Source: Halolactibacillus miurensis (GTDB lineage Bacteria > Bacillota > Bacilli > Bacillales > Amphibacillaceae). From it: 64,000 nucleotides of DNA. Below the pieces are notes generated by a model. The model did no database searches. It was not told where the DNA came from and worked only from the letters and a program-made list of their open reading frames with translations. The position numbers and the translations under genes are program-made. Positions 1 to 8,333 of the stretch are shown here, in pieces. Each line of letters opens with the position of its first letter. Position 1 is the stretch's first letter. Location of the stretch: contig NZ_FPAI01000011.1 in the NCBI RefSeq assembly GCF_900116255.1, positions 1 to 64,000 of the forward strand, in the 5' to 3' direction.

Positions 1-34
1 CATGTTTCAGCTGCATAAAAAGAGCCGAAACATG
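1..34. terminator. inverted repeat at left edge, possible terminator of fer
   Basis: CATGTTTC pairs with GAAACATG (8 bp), with a short inner GCT/AGC stem. It lies 70 bp beyond the 3' end of the leftward ferredoxin gene, so it could end that transcript. Whether a T-run follows on the minus strand cannot be seen, because the window stops here. Confidence 0.35.
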
Positions 35-103
35 TGAAATATAAGCTTGAAATTATTGGTTAAAACTTCTCGCCAACACCATTTGACAAAGAACCGCTTT
101 TTA

Positions 104-337
104 TTATGACAGATCAAAGGGTGTCTGTTGCACTGTGATAGCTTCTGTGGGACAAGCCTCCCTAGCATCAATTAAATCATCTTCAAATAGCGTTGGAATA
201 TTAGCTTGACCTGAATTATTATCTAACGCATTATAAGCAAGTCCTTCATCATCATAATCGTAAATATCAGGTGCCAAAGCTCCACATGAGCCGCACGCGA
301 TACATAAACTTTTATCTACTTTCGTGTAATAACACAT
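104..337 (-). CDS. fer: [4Fe-4S] ferredoxin (Fer family)
   Basis: A 77-residue single-cluster ferredoxin, a small cytosolic electron carrier. Cysteines 12, 15 and 18 form the CxxCxxC motif and a distal Cys near residue 62 (ACPTEA) supplies the fourth ligand. Length and layout match the Bacillus Fer protein of about 82 residues. It is divergent from ypbB-recQ, exactly as fer is in B. subtilis, which supports the name. The ATG at 337 has a GGAGG ribosome binding site, and a good sigma-A promoter lies upstream on the minus strand. The redox partner cannot be read from the sequence. Confidence 0.9.
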   Translation of the reverse strand: MCYYTKVDKSLCIACGSCGALAPDIYDYDDEGLAYNALDNNSGQANIPTLFEDDLIDAREACPTEAITVQQTPFDLS

Positions 338-374
338 GTTGTTCCCTCCAAGTTAGCCATCCGTATTCATTCTT

Positions 375-403
375 ATTCTAAAGATTAATGTTAAAAGAGA
401 CAA
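375..403 (-). promoter_or_regulatory. sigma-A promoter of fer
   Basis: Read on the minus strand, TTGTCT (398-403) and TAGAAT (375-380) are separated by exactly 17 bp. The start point would fall about 30 bp upstream of the fer start codon. Confidence 0.65.
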
Positions 404-423
404 CCCTAAGATGGAACTAACGC

Positions 424-452
424 TCGAATTTTTTTCATATAGCTGATATGAT
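424..452 (+). promoter_or_regulatory. promoter of ypbB-recQ-ypbE
   Basis: TATGAT at 447-452 is preceded by TG-n (extended -10). A weak -35, TCGAAT, lies 17 bp upstream. Confidence 0.5.
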
Positions 453-472
453 GATAGAAAGGAAGTGACACG

Positions 473-1531
473 ATGTTTCGCTATCTCATGATTTATTTAC
501 TAAAAACCATTAACAGTAATCGGTCTCCTGCGGCGATTTATCATATCTTAACGGGTAAAAAATCATCTCAAACCATTCAGGATCTTCACTTGTTTCAATT
601 ACATACGTATTATCGGTTATTACCAAATTTATCACGCCAAGCTTTTGACTATGATGTTGATCAGATGGTTAATGAAGGTTTGATGGAGTGGCTTAACGCT
701 AAAGATTACCGTCTCACAGACAAAGCGTGGGATTATTTATCGACTTACAAAGATACTTGTGATGAAGCTCATAACTTCGAACGGCCAATTGATCATCAGT
801 CAAAAGAAATCTTTACTAAGCGGTTTTATTTAACGATACAAACGTTTACCCAGCGCGTTATGGATGACACTGGTTTTATTCCCTTGATAGACGATATAAC
901 GATTCAAGCATTTGTGAAACAATATTACCATCTGCATAAGCACGCTTTACGTGATTGGCTGGAGCAATGTTACGAACAACTTTACGATGTGTTAAAAACC
1001 TATCCCGATATTAGGCGCCACATTTATTTGGATCGTTTATCAACGGCTAATCATAATGGCCAGTCGCTGCAGCAACTTGTCGATCGGTACCATGTGACAG
1101 AAGCCGATATTTTACTGACACTGGCTTTAATTGAACGCACGTTATTTATTCGTAGTCAACAACACCAGACCCTTCTATCTGATTTATTGCCTGCTGACAA
1201 TCAACCAAAGATATACGAACGCTTGATGACACGTTCAGCACGGAAAACGCATCAACTCGTAATCAAAGGCTACAAAATTGAGGATTTAATTCAACTACGT
1301 CAGCTAAAACGTGGCACTATTGAAGATCACCTCGTAGAAATCTGTATGTTGGATGATCATTTTAAACTCGATGATTACGTCGAAGAAGAGAAGATTGCGA
1401 TCATTGAATCTTATCTATCAAAACGTCATACACAAAAACTTGCCGAACTTAAACGCACGTTACCTGAAGAAATGACTTATTTAGACTTGCGGTTAGTGTT
1501 TGCTCATTATCAAAAGAGGTTACATCAATGA
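473..1531 (+). CDS. ypbB: YpbB family protein, helix-turn-helix, RecQ partner gene
   Basis: A 352-residue cytosolic protein, the size of B. subtilis YpbB. The C-terminal part (about residues 250-350) has the helical pattern of the helix-turn-helix domain found in this family and in RecQ C-termini. It starts at ATG 473 after GGAAGTGA, and its stop overlaps the recQ start (ATGA), so the two are translationally coupled. The family is annotated as helicase-associated, and a role assisting RecQ is inference from this conserved pairing. No catalytic motif was recognised. Confidence 0.8.
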   Translation: MFRYLMIYLLKTINSNRSPAAIYHILTGKKSSQTIQDLHLFQLHTYYRLLPNLSRQAFDYDVDQMVNEGLMEWLNAKDYRLTDKAWDYLSTYKDTCDEAHNFERPIDHQSKEIFTKRFYLTIQTFTQRVMDDTGFIPLIDDITIQAFVKQYYHLHKHALRDWLEQCYEQLYDVLKTYPDIRRHIYLDRLSTANHNGQSLQQLVDRYHVTEADILLTLALIERTLFIRSQQHQTLLSDLLPADNQPKIYERLMTRSARKTHQLVIKGYKIEDLIQLRQLKRGTIEDHLVEICMLDDHFKLDDYVEEEKIAIIESYLSKRHTQKLAELKRTLPEEMTYLDLRLVFAHYQKRLHQ

Positions 1532-3036
1532 ATGCATTAGAAACGTTACAACATTACTTTAATTACCACGCATTTCAAACCGGTCAAAGAGCGGTCATCG
1601 ATGATTTAAATGAAGGGCATGATGTACTACTAACGCTCCCAACGGGAGCGGGTAAATCAATATGTTATCAAGTACCCGCTTTAATGAATGACGGGTTAAC
1701 CCTTGTCGTAACTCCGCTTTTATCATTGATGGAAGACCAAGTAAGACATTTAAAAGCGCACGGAATTAAGCGCGTTGCCGCACTTAATAGTTTTAATACA
1801 ACGACCGAACGTCAACACGTTTTAAAAAATTTGAAGTTGTTAAAGATTCTCTATATTTCGCCAGAACTTTTACAGCAAGACTGGATTTTAAAGCGATTAA
1901 AACAATTGTCTGTCCGATTTTTTGTTGTCGATGAAGCCCATTGTATTTCACAATGGGGACATGAATTTCGTCCGGATTATATGAAATTAGAAAGTGTGTT
2001 GCAATCGTTAAAACACCCGACACTACTACTTGTAACAGCCACACTAACAGCGGATGTTAAACGGGATATCTATCAACACTTTTCTTCCAGACAAATCAAA
2101 GAACATCTTCATATGATTGATCGAGATAATATTAGTTTTATTGTGGAAAAATGCTCCTCTAATTATGAAAAAGATCGTTATATTGTTGACTGTTTATCCA
2201 CTTACCACGTCCCAACCATTATTTATTTTTCAAGTAAAAAGGAAACGGAACGTGTGAGTCATTATTTAAAAGAACACGTGCCAACCCATCGTATCGCATA
2301 TTATCATGGTGATTTAGAAAATAATGAACGGATGCTTATCCAACAACAATTTTTATCAGGTGAGCTTGATGTTATTTGTGCGACAAGCGCTTTTGGTATG
2401 GGGGTCAATAAAAAAGATGTCCGATTAGTGATGCATTATCATTTGCCAACGCAAATTGAAAGTTTTGTTCAAGAAGTCGGACGTGCAGGACGCGATCACT
2501 TACATAGTGTCAGTATTTCGCTAGTGACGGAACACGACCGATTAATTACCGAACGATTAATTGAAGGCGAAATGATAGAAGAGAATGTCCTGTTACAACT
2601 CTTCCGCCTGTTAGACCAACAAACGCATCTGGATTTGGCCCTTTTTTCAGATACCCACCAATTAAATGAGATTCATCGGCGCTATTTACAAAACTACCTT
2701 GAAAACCATGACATTATCACCGATAATAAGACTATCAATCATCACAAACTTACCGATCAGTTTAAAGATACATGGGTAAGAACAGTAACAGAAAGGCAAC
2801 AATTTAAACGCAAAAAATTATTTGAGTTGTTGCTGGCGCTAAGTGATGATCGTTGTATTCGGCGATCAATTTATCAACCGTTTCAGCATGACATAAACAA
2901 AGACCGATTCGGTTGTTGCTCGGTATGTGGATTTCGATTGGCCCAATTTGAGCCGATACAATTACAAACGTCAATAGAAAACTTAACGTGGGAAGATAAG
3001 TTAAACAGGCGGATTCGTCCGTATACAGAAGTGTAA
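1528..3036 (+). CDS. recQ: ATP-dependent DNA helicase RecQ
   Basis: A 502-residue 3'-5' superfamily 2 DNA helicase for recombination and replication-fork repair. Visible motifs are motif I LPTGAGKSICYQ near residues 37-48, the DEAH box in VVDEAHCISQWGHEFRPDY near residue 134, and motifs V/VI GMGVNKKDVR ... QEVGRAGRD near 290-325. A Cys-rich zinc region with CC.VC lies close to the C-terminus. There is no clear HRDC domain after the zinc region, so this is the short Bacillus YpbC form. It overlaps ypbB by 4 bp. Confidence 0.95.
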   Translation: MNALETLQHYFNYHAFQTGQRAVIDDLNEGHDVLLTLPTGAGKSICYQVPALMNDGLTLVVTPLLSLMEDQVRHLKAHGIKRVAALNSFNTTTERQHVLKNLKLLKILYISPELLQQDWILKRLKQLSVRFFVVDEAHCISQWGHEFRPDYMKLESVLQSLKHPTLLLVTATLTADVKRDIYQHFSSRQIKEHLHMIDRDNISFIVEKCSSNYEKDRYIVDCLSTYHVPTIIYFSSKKETERVSHYLKEHVPTHRIAYYHGDLENNERMLIQQQFLSGELDVICATSAFGMGVNKKDVRLVMHYHLPTQIESFVQEVGRAGRDHLHSVSISLVTEHDRLITERLIEGEMIEENVLLQLFRLLDQQTHLDLALFSDTHQLNEIHRRYLQNYLENHDIITDNKTINHHKLTDQFKDTWVRTVTERQQFKRKKLFELLLALSDDRCIRRSIYQPFQHDINKDRFGCCSVCGFRLAQFEPIQLQTSIENLTWEDKLNRRIRPYTEV

Positions 3037-3055
3037 GATTGGAAGGGTGAATAAG

Positions 3056-3649
3056 ATGGATGATCAACATGAAGATCAGGCAAAAGAATTAAGACAACGC
3101 TTCGAACAAAGTAAAACCGAAATAGATGAAAAACGCTTTTATACTGAAGATGAAGAAGCTCAAGATCGCAGCGTTCAAGAGGGAATTGATGTACTTGGGT
3201 TACCACCAAGAAGTCGCCTCCATGAAGAAAAAAAGCAGAAAGTAAGACTAAAAATCAGTTATGCGATGATTCGCTTAATGGTGATTATCTTTATTCTTCT
3301 TGTCGTATTGCTGCTGACGTATCCATATTGGAAAGATACATTTTTTAACACCTCTCACGAAGAAGTCGTTGGTGCACAAACGTTCGATCAATCAACTGTA
3401 AAAGACGACGCTCGTTTTCGTTTATCAAAAGAAATTGAGCGACAGGTAGAAGGACCGGCAGGAGAATTTGTCACGTATGAAGGGCGTTTATATATGACCT
3501 TAAAAGATGAAACGTTGGTTCAGATTGTTGACCGGTTTTATCAAACACCGGTCATACTTGACACAATTAAAGACATCAATCATATAACGTCAACAACTGA
3601 GGTGTTACCAGAAGGCACCCGTCTCTTTTTACCCCATGTAAAAAAATAA
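3056..3649 (+). CDS. ypbE: YpbE-like LysM domain membrane protein
   Basis: About 197 residues. An acidic, charged cytosolic N-terminus (1-65) is followed by one membrane segment (about 68-92, MVIIFILLVVLLLTYPYW). The extracytoplasmic C-terminus ends in a LysM-like module (about 145-197, with YMTLKDETLVQIVDRFY and an LPEGTRLFLP end). LysM modules bind peptidoglycan, so this is likely a wall-associated bitopic protein. ATG 3056 is chosen over an in-frame GTG at 3047 because GGAAGG at 3041-3046 is well spaced only for the ATG. It follows recQ as ypbE does in B. subtilis. Its function is unknown. Confidence 0.8.
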   Translation: MDDQHEDQAKELRQRFEQSKTEIDEKRFYTEDEEAQDRSVQEGIDVLGLPPRSRLHEEKKQKVRLKISYAMIRLMVIIFILLVVLLLTYPYWKDTFFNTSHEEVVGAQTFDQSTVKDDARFRLSKEIERQVEGPAGEFVTYEGRLYMTLKDETLVQIVDRFYQTPVILDTIKDINHITSTTEVLPEGTRLFLPHVKK

Positions 3650-3656
3650 GCATCTA

Positions 3657-3684
3657 AGGAGGCGTCTTTAAGGCGTCTTCTTTC
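3657..3684 (+). terminator. terminator after ypbE
   Basis: AGGAGGCG pairs with CGTCTTCT, including two G-U pairs, around a 9-nt loop, and a short TTTC follows. The tail is weak. Confidence 0.45.
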
Positions 3685-3723
3685 ATGTCTAAATACCTAG
3701 TTTATTCAAGCTGTTAAGAAATG

Positions 3724-3756
3724 ATCATAACTTTTTATCGTAACTTATGATATAAT
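3724..3756 (+). promoter_or_regulatory. ansA promoter with overlapping palindrome
   Basis: TG-A-TATAAT at 3748-3756 is a full extended -10, and no good -35 is visible. ATCATAA (3724-3730) and TTATGAT (3745-3751) form a perfect inverted repeat spanning the promoter, a possible operator. Confidence 0.5.
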
Positions 3757-3787
3757 ATTAACGGTTCAACGGAAGGAGTTGTTTTAT

Positions 3788-4756
3788 TTGGAAGACGTAT
3801 TAGTTATACATACAGGCGGAACAATCGCCATGATGGATGATGTTACATTAGGGACTATTGTCACAAAAGAGCATCCGTTAAAACAATATCGCAATGACTT
3901 AAATCAGTTGGCGACGATTGAGGAAGATTATTTATTTGATTTACCTTCTCCTCATATAACGCCAAAAGAGATGTTGCAGTTAGGTCAACATATTGAATCG
4001 CGTTTAAAAGAACGGGCGTTTTCAGGTATTGTTGTGACACATGGTACCGATACTTTGGAAGAAACAGCTTACTTTCTTGATTTATATTTACAAACATCCA
4101 CACCTGTTGTTATTACAGGCGCGATGCGTTCAAGTAATGAAGTCGGAGCGGATGGATTATATAATTTAATTGGAGCAGTAAGGGTTGCGAGTGCTAAAGA
4201 GTCAATCAATAAAGGTGTACTTGTCGTCATGAATGATGAGATCCATAGCAGTGCATATTGCATTAAAACATCATCAAGTTCAGTTGCGACGTTTCAAAGT
4301 CCGCAATTTGGTCCGATTGGGATTATTACAAAACAAGAAGTTTACTTTTATCATAAATGGATGGAAAGAGAAAAAATTGCTTTTCAGACTGTAAATACTT
4401 ATGTGCCATTGATTAAAGCGTTCGCAGGCATGGATGAAAGATTTATTGCGTCTTTGACAGCTCAAGAAATGGATGGCCTAGTGATTGAGGGATTTGGTCA
4501 AGGGAATTTACCGCCACAAACCGTTCGAACATTAGAGACGTTAATTGAGCAACAGATACCTGTTGTTATTGTGTCTAGAAGCTTTAAAGGCGTCGTTCAA
4601 CCGACGTACGGTTATCCAGGAGGCGGCCGTGATTTAAAAGATAAAGGCTTTATCTTTGCTAAGCGTTTATCGGGGCCAAAAGCTAGAATAAAATTAATGG
4701 CCTTGCTAGAAGCGGGGTATAAATATCAACGTATCGAGGAAATTTTAGAACGTTAA
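3788..4756 (+). CDS. ansA: L-asparaginase, type I (AnsA-like)
   Basis: A cytosolic L-asparaginase that hydrolyses asparagine to aspartate and ammonia. The first active-site motif HTGGTIA is at residues 8-14, and the second, THGTDTLEETA, is near residue 83. DGLVIEGFGQGN lies in the C-terminal domain. Its 322 residues match B. subtilis AnsA (329), and there is no signal peptide, so it is not a secreted type II enzyme. The start is TTG 3788, nine bases after GGAAGGAG. An in-frame TTG at 3779 abuts the ribosome binding site and is unlikely. No ansB aspartase follows, unlike the B. subtilis ans operon. Confidence 0.9.
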   Translation: MEDVLVIHTGGTIAMMDDVTLGTIVTKEHPLKQYRNDLNQLATIEEDYLFDLPSPHITPKEMLQLGQHIESRLKERAFSGIVVTHGTDTLEETAYFLDLYLQTSTPVVITGAMRSSNEVGADGLYNLIGAVRVASAKESINKGVLVVMNDEIHSSAYCIKTSSSSVATFQSPQFGPIGIITKQEVYFYHKWMEREKIAFQTVNTYVPLIKAFAGMDERFIASLTAQEMDGLVIEGFGQGNLPPQTVRTLETLIEQQIPVVIVSRSFKGVVQPTYGYPGGGRDLKDKGFIFAKRLSGPKARIKLMALLEAGYKYQRIEEILER

Positions 4757-4776
4757 TGTATATTGGGGTGAAATGG

Positions 4777-5424
4777 ATGGTGAAGATTGGAACCAATTTA
4801 ACGCTTGAATTGAATGGTTTAGATGATGAAGTTAAACGCTTTAAATGTCGAGTTGTTGAACAGAAACAACACAAGCTCTACATTGATTATCCAATCAATG
4901 TAGAAACAAATCGAACGGATATTTTTCCAGTTGGCACAACTTTTCAAGTCTTTTATGTTGATGACCAGCAAATGGCGTATCGCTTTGAGGGAGAAATTAC
5001 TGGACGTGTAAAACGAAACGTGCCTATGTTAGAATTAGTATATGATCCGAAAAAGATGAAAAAAATTCAACGGCGTGAATACGTACGGATTAATTCCAGT
5101 ATGGATGTGGCGTTAAAAGAAACACAGACGAATAAAAAAATAGTGACACTCACCGCTGATATTAGTGGAGGGGGCATGGCTGTCCATGTGCCTCAAGCTT
5201 TGTCTTATCAACCAGGTACGACATTTGATGGCTTACTTGTCTTTAAAGTGAACCATGGTGGTTATCAATATGTTTTCGTTCAAATGGCATTGATTCGTAT
5301 GAAAGAAGAAGCCGAACGTCACAATGTGATGTCGTTAAAATTTGTGTCAATTGATGAGAAAGATAGAGAAAAAATTATTCAGTTTTGTTTTGAGGAACAA
5401 CTACGTCAACGACGTGGGGATTAA
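4777..5424 (+). CDS. ypfA: PilZ domain c-di-GMP receptor (YpfA/MotI-like)
   Basis: About 215 residues. An N-terminal YcgR-like beta domain (about 1-95) is followed by a PilZ domain. The c-di-GMP motif RRxxxR is visible in QRREYVR near residue 100, and D/NxSxxG appears as DISGGG near residue 130. In B. subtilis the orthologue (YpfA, DgrA, MotI) binds c-di-GMP and brakes the flagellar motor, and the same role is inferred here. It lies just before cmk as in B. subtilis. The start at ATG 4777 follows GGGGTG, and a more upstream ATG (4756) overlaps the asparaginase stop and lacks a ribosome binding site. Confidence 0.85.
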   Translation: MVKIGTNLTLELNGLDDEVKRFKCRVVEQKQHKLYIDYPINVETNRTDIFPVGTTFQVFYVDDQQMAYRFEGEITGRVKRNVPMLELVYDPKKMKKIQRREYVRINSSMDVALKETQTNKKIVTLTADISGGGMAVHVPQALSYQPGTTFDGLLVFKVNHGGYQYVFVQMALIRMKEEAERHNVMSLKFVSIDEKDREKIIQFCFEEQLRQRRGD

Positions 5425-5442
5425 GAAAAAGGGGTTTTACAC

Positions 5443-6114
5443 ATGGAGAAAATTAATATTGCTATTGATGGACCAGCTGCAGCTGGAAAAAGTACGGTCG
5501 CTAAAAAGGTGGCAGAAGCGTTACATTACACTTATATTGACACCGGGGCAATGTACCGCGCAGCAACATACCTAGCCCTTAAAAATCATGCGAATTTAGA
5601 TGATGAGCGAGAAATATTAGCTTTGCTTAAACAAGCGCCAATTTCATTGTCGTATACAGATGATGCTCAACACATTTTCTTAGGTGAGGTGGATGTAACT
5701 GATGCTATTCGGACAGATGACGTCTCAAACAACGTCTCACTCGTAGCGACTCATAAAGGTGTCCGAAGAGAAATGGTAAAAATTCAGCGTGAGCTGATTA
5801 AACAAGCAGGAGTGGTAATGGACGGCCGTGATATCGGGACACACGTTATTCCAGACGCTGCAGTGAAAATCTTTATGATTGCTTCAGTAGATGAGCGGGC
5901 GGAACGTCGATACAAAGAGAATTTGGCTAAAGGTTATGAAGCAGACTTAGAAGCGATTAAAGCGGATATTAGACAACGTGATAAAATCGATCAAGAGCGC
6001 GAAGTATCACCACTCGTAAAGGCATCGGATGCGATTGAACTTGATACGACTTCACAGTCGATTGATGAAGTGAAGAATGAGATTTTAGCCATCGTCAAAG
6101 AGAAGGTGAACTAA
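5443..6114 (+). CDS. cmk: cytidylate kinase
   Basis: A 223-residue cytosolic kinase that phosphorylates CMP and dCMP with ATP in pyrimidine nucleotide synthesis. The P-loop GPAAAGKST is at residues 10-18, with DTGAMYRAATYLAL and MDGRDIGTHVIPDA typical of CMP kinases. AAAAAGGGG precedes the ATG. The stop codon directly abuts the plsC start, as in the conserved cmk-plsC pair. Confidence 0.97.
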   Translation: MEKINIAIDGPAAAGKSTVAKKVAEALHYTYIDTGAMYRAATYLALKNHANLDDEREILALLKQAPISLSYTDDAQHIFLGEVDVTDAIRTDDVSNNVSLVATHKGVRREMVKIQRELIKQAGVVMDGRDIGTHVIPDAAVKIFMIASVDERAERRYKENLAKGYEADLEAIKADIRQRDKIDQEREVSPLVKASDAIELDTTSQSIDEVKNEILAIVKEKVN

Positions 6115-6696
6115 ATGTCCTTTTATTATTTTGTGAAAAGTCTTGTATGGTACGCGTTAAAACCTTTATATCGAATGGAAGTCAAAGGTGAGGAGAACAT
6201 TCCAATGACAGGACCTGTCATTGTCTGTGCCAACCACATTTCAAACCTAGACCCACCGCTTGTTGGCGGTTCAATCAAGCGGGACATGTACTTTATCGCT
6301 AAAGAAGAGTTATTTGAGAAAAAGTGGCTGAGCAAACTATTGTCCAGTATACATGTCTTTCCTATTAAACGTGGCATGAGTGATCGCGGGGCATTAAGAA
6401 AAGCGTTAGGTCTGTTGAAGAACGATCAAGGTTTAGTCATTTTCCCAGAAGGTACAAGAAGTAAAACCGGTCAATTAGGGAAAGGACTCAGTGGTGTCGG
6501 ATTTTTTGCCTTAAGATCACAAGCAACGGTCGTCCCTTGTGCGATCATCGGTCCTTATCAAGTAGGGAAAAAAGTAAAAATTGTTTACGGGAAACCGATT
6601 GACATGGCCACTTTCCGTCAGGAGAAACAAGATGTGAAAGCTGTGACAGAGCACATTATGCAAACGATTAAACAATTAATTGAGAATAATCAGTAA
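6115..6696 (+). CDS. plsC: 1-acyl-sn-glycerol-3-phosphate acyltransferase
   Basis: A 193-residue membrane-associated acyltransferase that converts lysophosphatidate to phosphatidate in phospholipid synthesis. The catalytic NHxxxxD motif is NHISNLD near residue 40, and FPEGTRS lies near residue 110. It begins directly at the cmk stop, with GAAGGTGA as ribosome binding site. A second, more divergent acyltransferase sits at the right edge of the window. Confidence 0.93.
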   Translation: MSFYYFVKSLVWYALKPLYRMEVKGEENIPMTGPVIVCANHISNLDPPLVGGSIKRDMYFIAKEELFEKKWLSKLLSSIHVFPIKRGMSDRGALRKALGLLKNDQGLVIFPEGTRSKTGQLGKGLSGVGFFALRSQATVVPCAIIGPYQVGKKVKIVYGKPIDMATFRQEKQDVKAVTEHIMQTIKQLIENNQ

Positions 6697-6712
6697 AATT
6701 AGGAGATATCAC

Positions 6713-6739
6713 TTGACAAATCGGCTGAAATGTTAGAAC
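6713..6739 (+). promoter_or_regulatory. possible promoter of the S1-repeat gene
   Basis: A consensus TTGACA (6713-6718) is followed after 15 bp by TG-T-TAGAAC (6731-6739). The spacing is short, but TG-n compensates. Confidence 0.35.
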
Positions 6740-6789
6740 TTAGTACAAGGATAGTTATATTTTTGTTGGAAATGAAGGAGGACTTTTTG

Positions 6790-7938
6790 ATGGATGAAAT
6801 GACAAATGAGTTAGAAAATTTCAAAACATTTGAAGTAGGTGAAATTGTTACGGGTAAAGTTGTAGCAATTGAAGATAAGGAAGTGCTGGTTGCTTTCGGT
6901 TCTAAGGATGATGGCCGTGTGCCACTTAAAGAACTATCGAGTCTACCTATCGAATCACCTCGTGAACTCGTAAATATGGATGATGAATTAACATTAAAAA
7001 TTATTAAAATTGATGATGAAGGTAGCGCTATTTTATCTAAGCGTGCCGTTGATAGTGAAAAAGCTTGGGATGACCTAGAAGCAAAACTTGCATCTGGCGA
7101 AGTATTTGAAGCACCAGTTAAAGATGTCGTTAAAGGCGGTTTAGTAGTGGATGTAGGTGTACGTGGTTTTATTCCAGCGTCACTTGTTGAAACGCATTTT
7201 GTAGATGATTTTGAGGCTTATAAAGGTCAAACACTGACACTAAAAGTAGAAGAAATCGATCGTGAAAAAAATCGCGTTATTCTCTCACACCGTGCCGTTG
7301 TTGAAGCAGAACAACAAGAACAAAAAGATCAAGTATTAGAGGCGATCGAAGAAGGTCAAGTATTAGAAGGTAAAGTAGCCCGCCTGACTGACTTTGGTGC
7401 GTTCGTAGACCTTGGTGGTATTGATGGTCTTGTACACATTTCACAACTTGCGCACGAACATGTTGAAAAAGCAAGTGATATCGTCAGTGAAGGTGATACA
7501 ATCAAAGTAAAAGTCTTGTCAATTGATAAAGACCAAGAACGCATTTCATTGTCACGTAAACAAACGTTACCAGGACCTTGGGAAAAGGTAGCAGAAGAAA
7601 TTAAAGCAGGTGACGTTGTTGAAGGTACCGTAAAGCGCCTCGTAAACTTCGGTGCCTTTGTAGAAGTATTACCACAAGTCGAAGGTCTTGTGCATATTTC
7701 TCAAATTTCACGTGAACATATCGGCACACCTCAAGAAAAGCTTGAAGAAGGTCAAACAGTAACAGTCAAAGTGCTTGAGGTCAATCCAGATGACAAACGT
7801 CTTTCACTTAGCATTAAAGAGCTTGAAGATGAACAAGTAGACCAAGAAGTTAAAGCTTATGAAAGAGAAGATGATGATCAAGGGTTTTCATTCAGTGACA
7901 TGATTGGTGACAAGCTCGATCAGTTTAAAAACGACTAA
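6790..7938 (+). CDS. ypfD: 30S ribosomal protein S1 homologue (YpfD), four S1 domains
   Basis: A 382-residue RNA-binding protein, identical in length to B. subtilis YpfD. Four S1 repeats can be followed by their starts: [10 protein letters not shown] (about 14), [13 protein letters not shown] (about 100), [18 protein letters not shown] (about 185) and [18 protein letters not shown] (about 270). Each ends with an R.xLS motif, and the acidic tail follows. The start at ATG 6790 follows a strong AAGGAGGA. The more upstream in-frame starts extend into the promoter region and are not used. Unlike proteobacterial S1, this Gram-positive form is not known to be essential for translation initiation. 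Confidence 0.93.
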   Translation: MDEMTNELENFKTFEVGEIVTGKVVAIEDKEVLVAFGSKDDGRVPLKELSSLPIESPRELVNMDDELTLKIIKIDDEGSAILSKRAVDSEKAWDDLEAKLASGEVFEAPVKDVVKGGLVVDVGVRGFIPASLVETHFVDDFEAYKGQTLTLKVEEIDREKNRVILSHRAVVEAEQQEQKDQVLEAIEEGQVLEGKVARLTDFGAFVDLGGIDGLVHISQLAHEHVEKASDIVSEGDTIKVKVLSIDKDQERISLSRKQTLPGPWEKVAEEIKAGDVVEGTVKRLVNFGAFVEVLPQVEGLVHISQISREHIGTPQEKLEEGQTVTVKVLEVNPDDKRLSLSIKELEDEQVDQEVKAYEREDDDQGFSFSDMIGDKLDQFKND

Positions 7939-7955
7939 GCGGATCGTTAACTAGT

Positions 7956-7993
7956 GAAGAAGGCAGACGAGTTTCTCGTTTGTCTTCTTTTTT
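7956..7993 (+). terminator. terminator after ypfD
   Basis: GAAGGCAGACGAG and CTCGTTTGTCTTC form a 13-bp stem with a TTT loop, followed by TTTTTTG. This is a textbook Rho-independent terminator. Confidence 0.92.
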
Positions 7994-8333
7994 GTTTAGT
8001 TAAGTGCAAGATGTGGAATGATATAAGGTAAGTAGTAGTAATAAGGGTAGGAGACCTGTAAGATAAGGGAAGGTCTATTCTTATTATGTACGATAAAATC
8101 AATGAAAAAGATTGTTTAATTGTTTGATATTTGCTAAACTTAAACAGTTAGTTTTTTATTGACAACAAGCTTTTTAGTGATGATGTCGGAACAGTAGCAT
8201 CACTGGAAAATGCCGTTATCATGCATCGTTTGAAGATGAGGACCGCTTATCTTCATGTGGACGTTTTGCATGGTGACACTATAAGAAACAGAACAAATCA
8301 CAAAACTTCAAATATAGAAAGGATGAACCTTTC
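7994..8333 (+). other. 340-bp non-coding region with several inverted repeats upstream of der
   Basis: No credible ORF. There are four inverted repeats: TAATAAG/CTTATTA enclosing AGACCT/AGGTCT (8039-8086), GTGATG/CATCAC (8177-8203), GAAGATGAG/CTTATCTTC (8232-8254), and CATGCA/TGCATG flanking the last one. A consensus TTGACA lies at 8159-8164 without a clear -10. It could be a structured der leader or a small RNA. Confidence 0.35.

Noticed and set aside
6730-6789. N-terminal extension of the S1-repeat protein from ATG 6730
   Set aside because: The strong AAGGAGGA directly serves ATG 6790, and the resulting 382 residues equal the family length; the extension covers the promoter region.
8031-8062. 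TAG/GAG-rich stretch as a possible TRAP binding site
   Set aside because: The triplets lack the regular 2-3 nt spacing TRAP needs, and no trp-related gene follows.
8159-8187. TTGACA as the der promoter
   Set aside because: No acceptable -10 lies 16-18 bp downstream.
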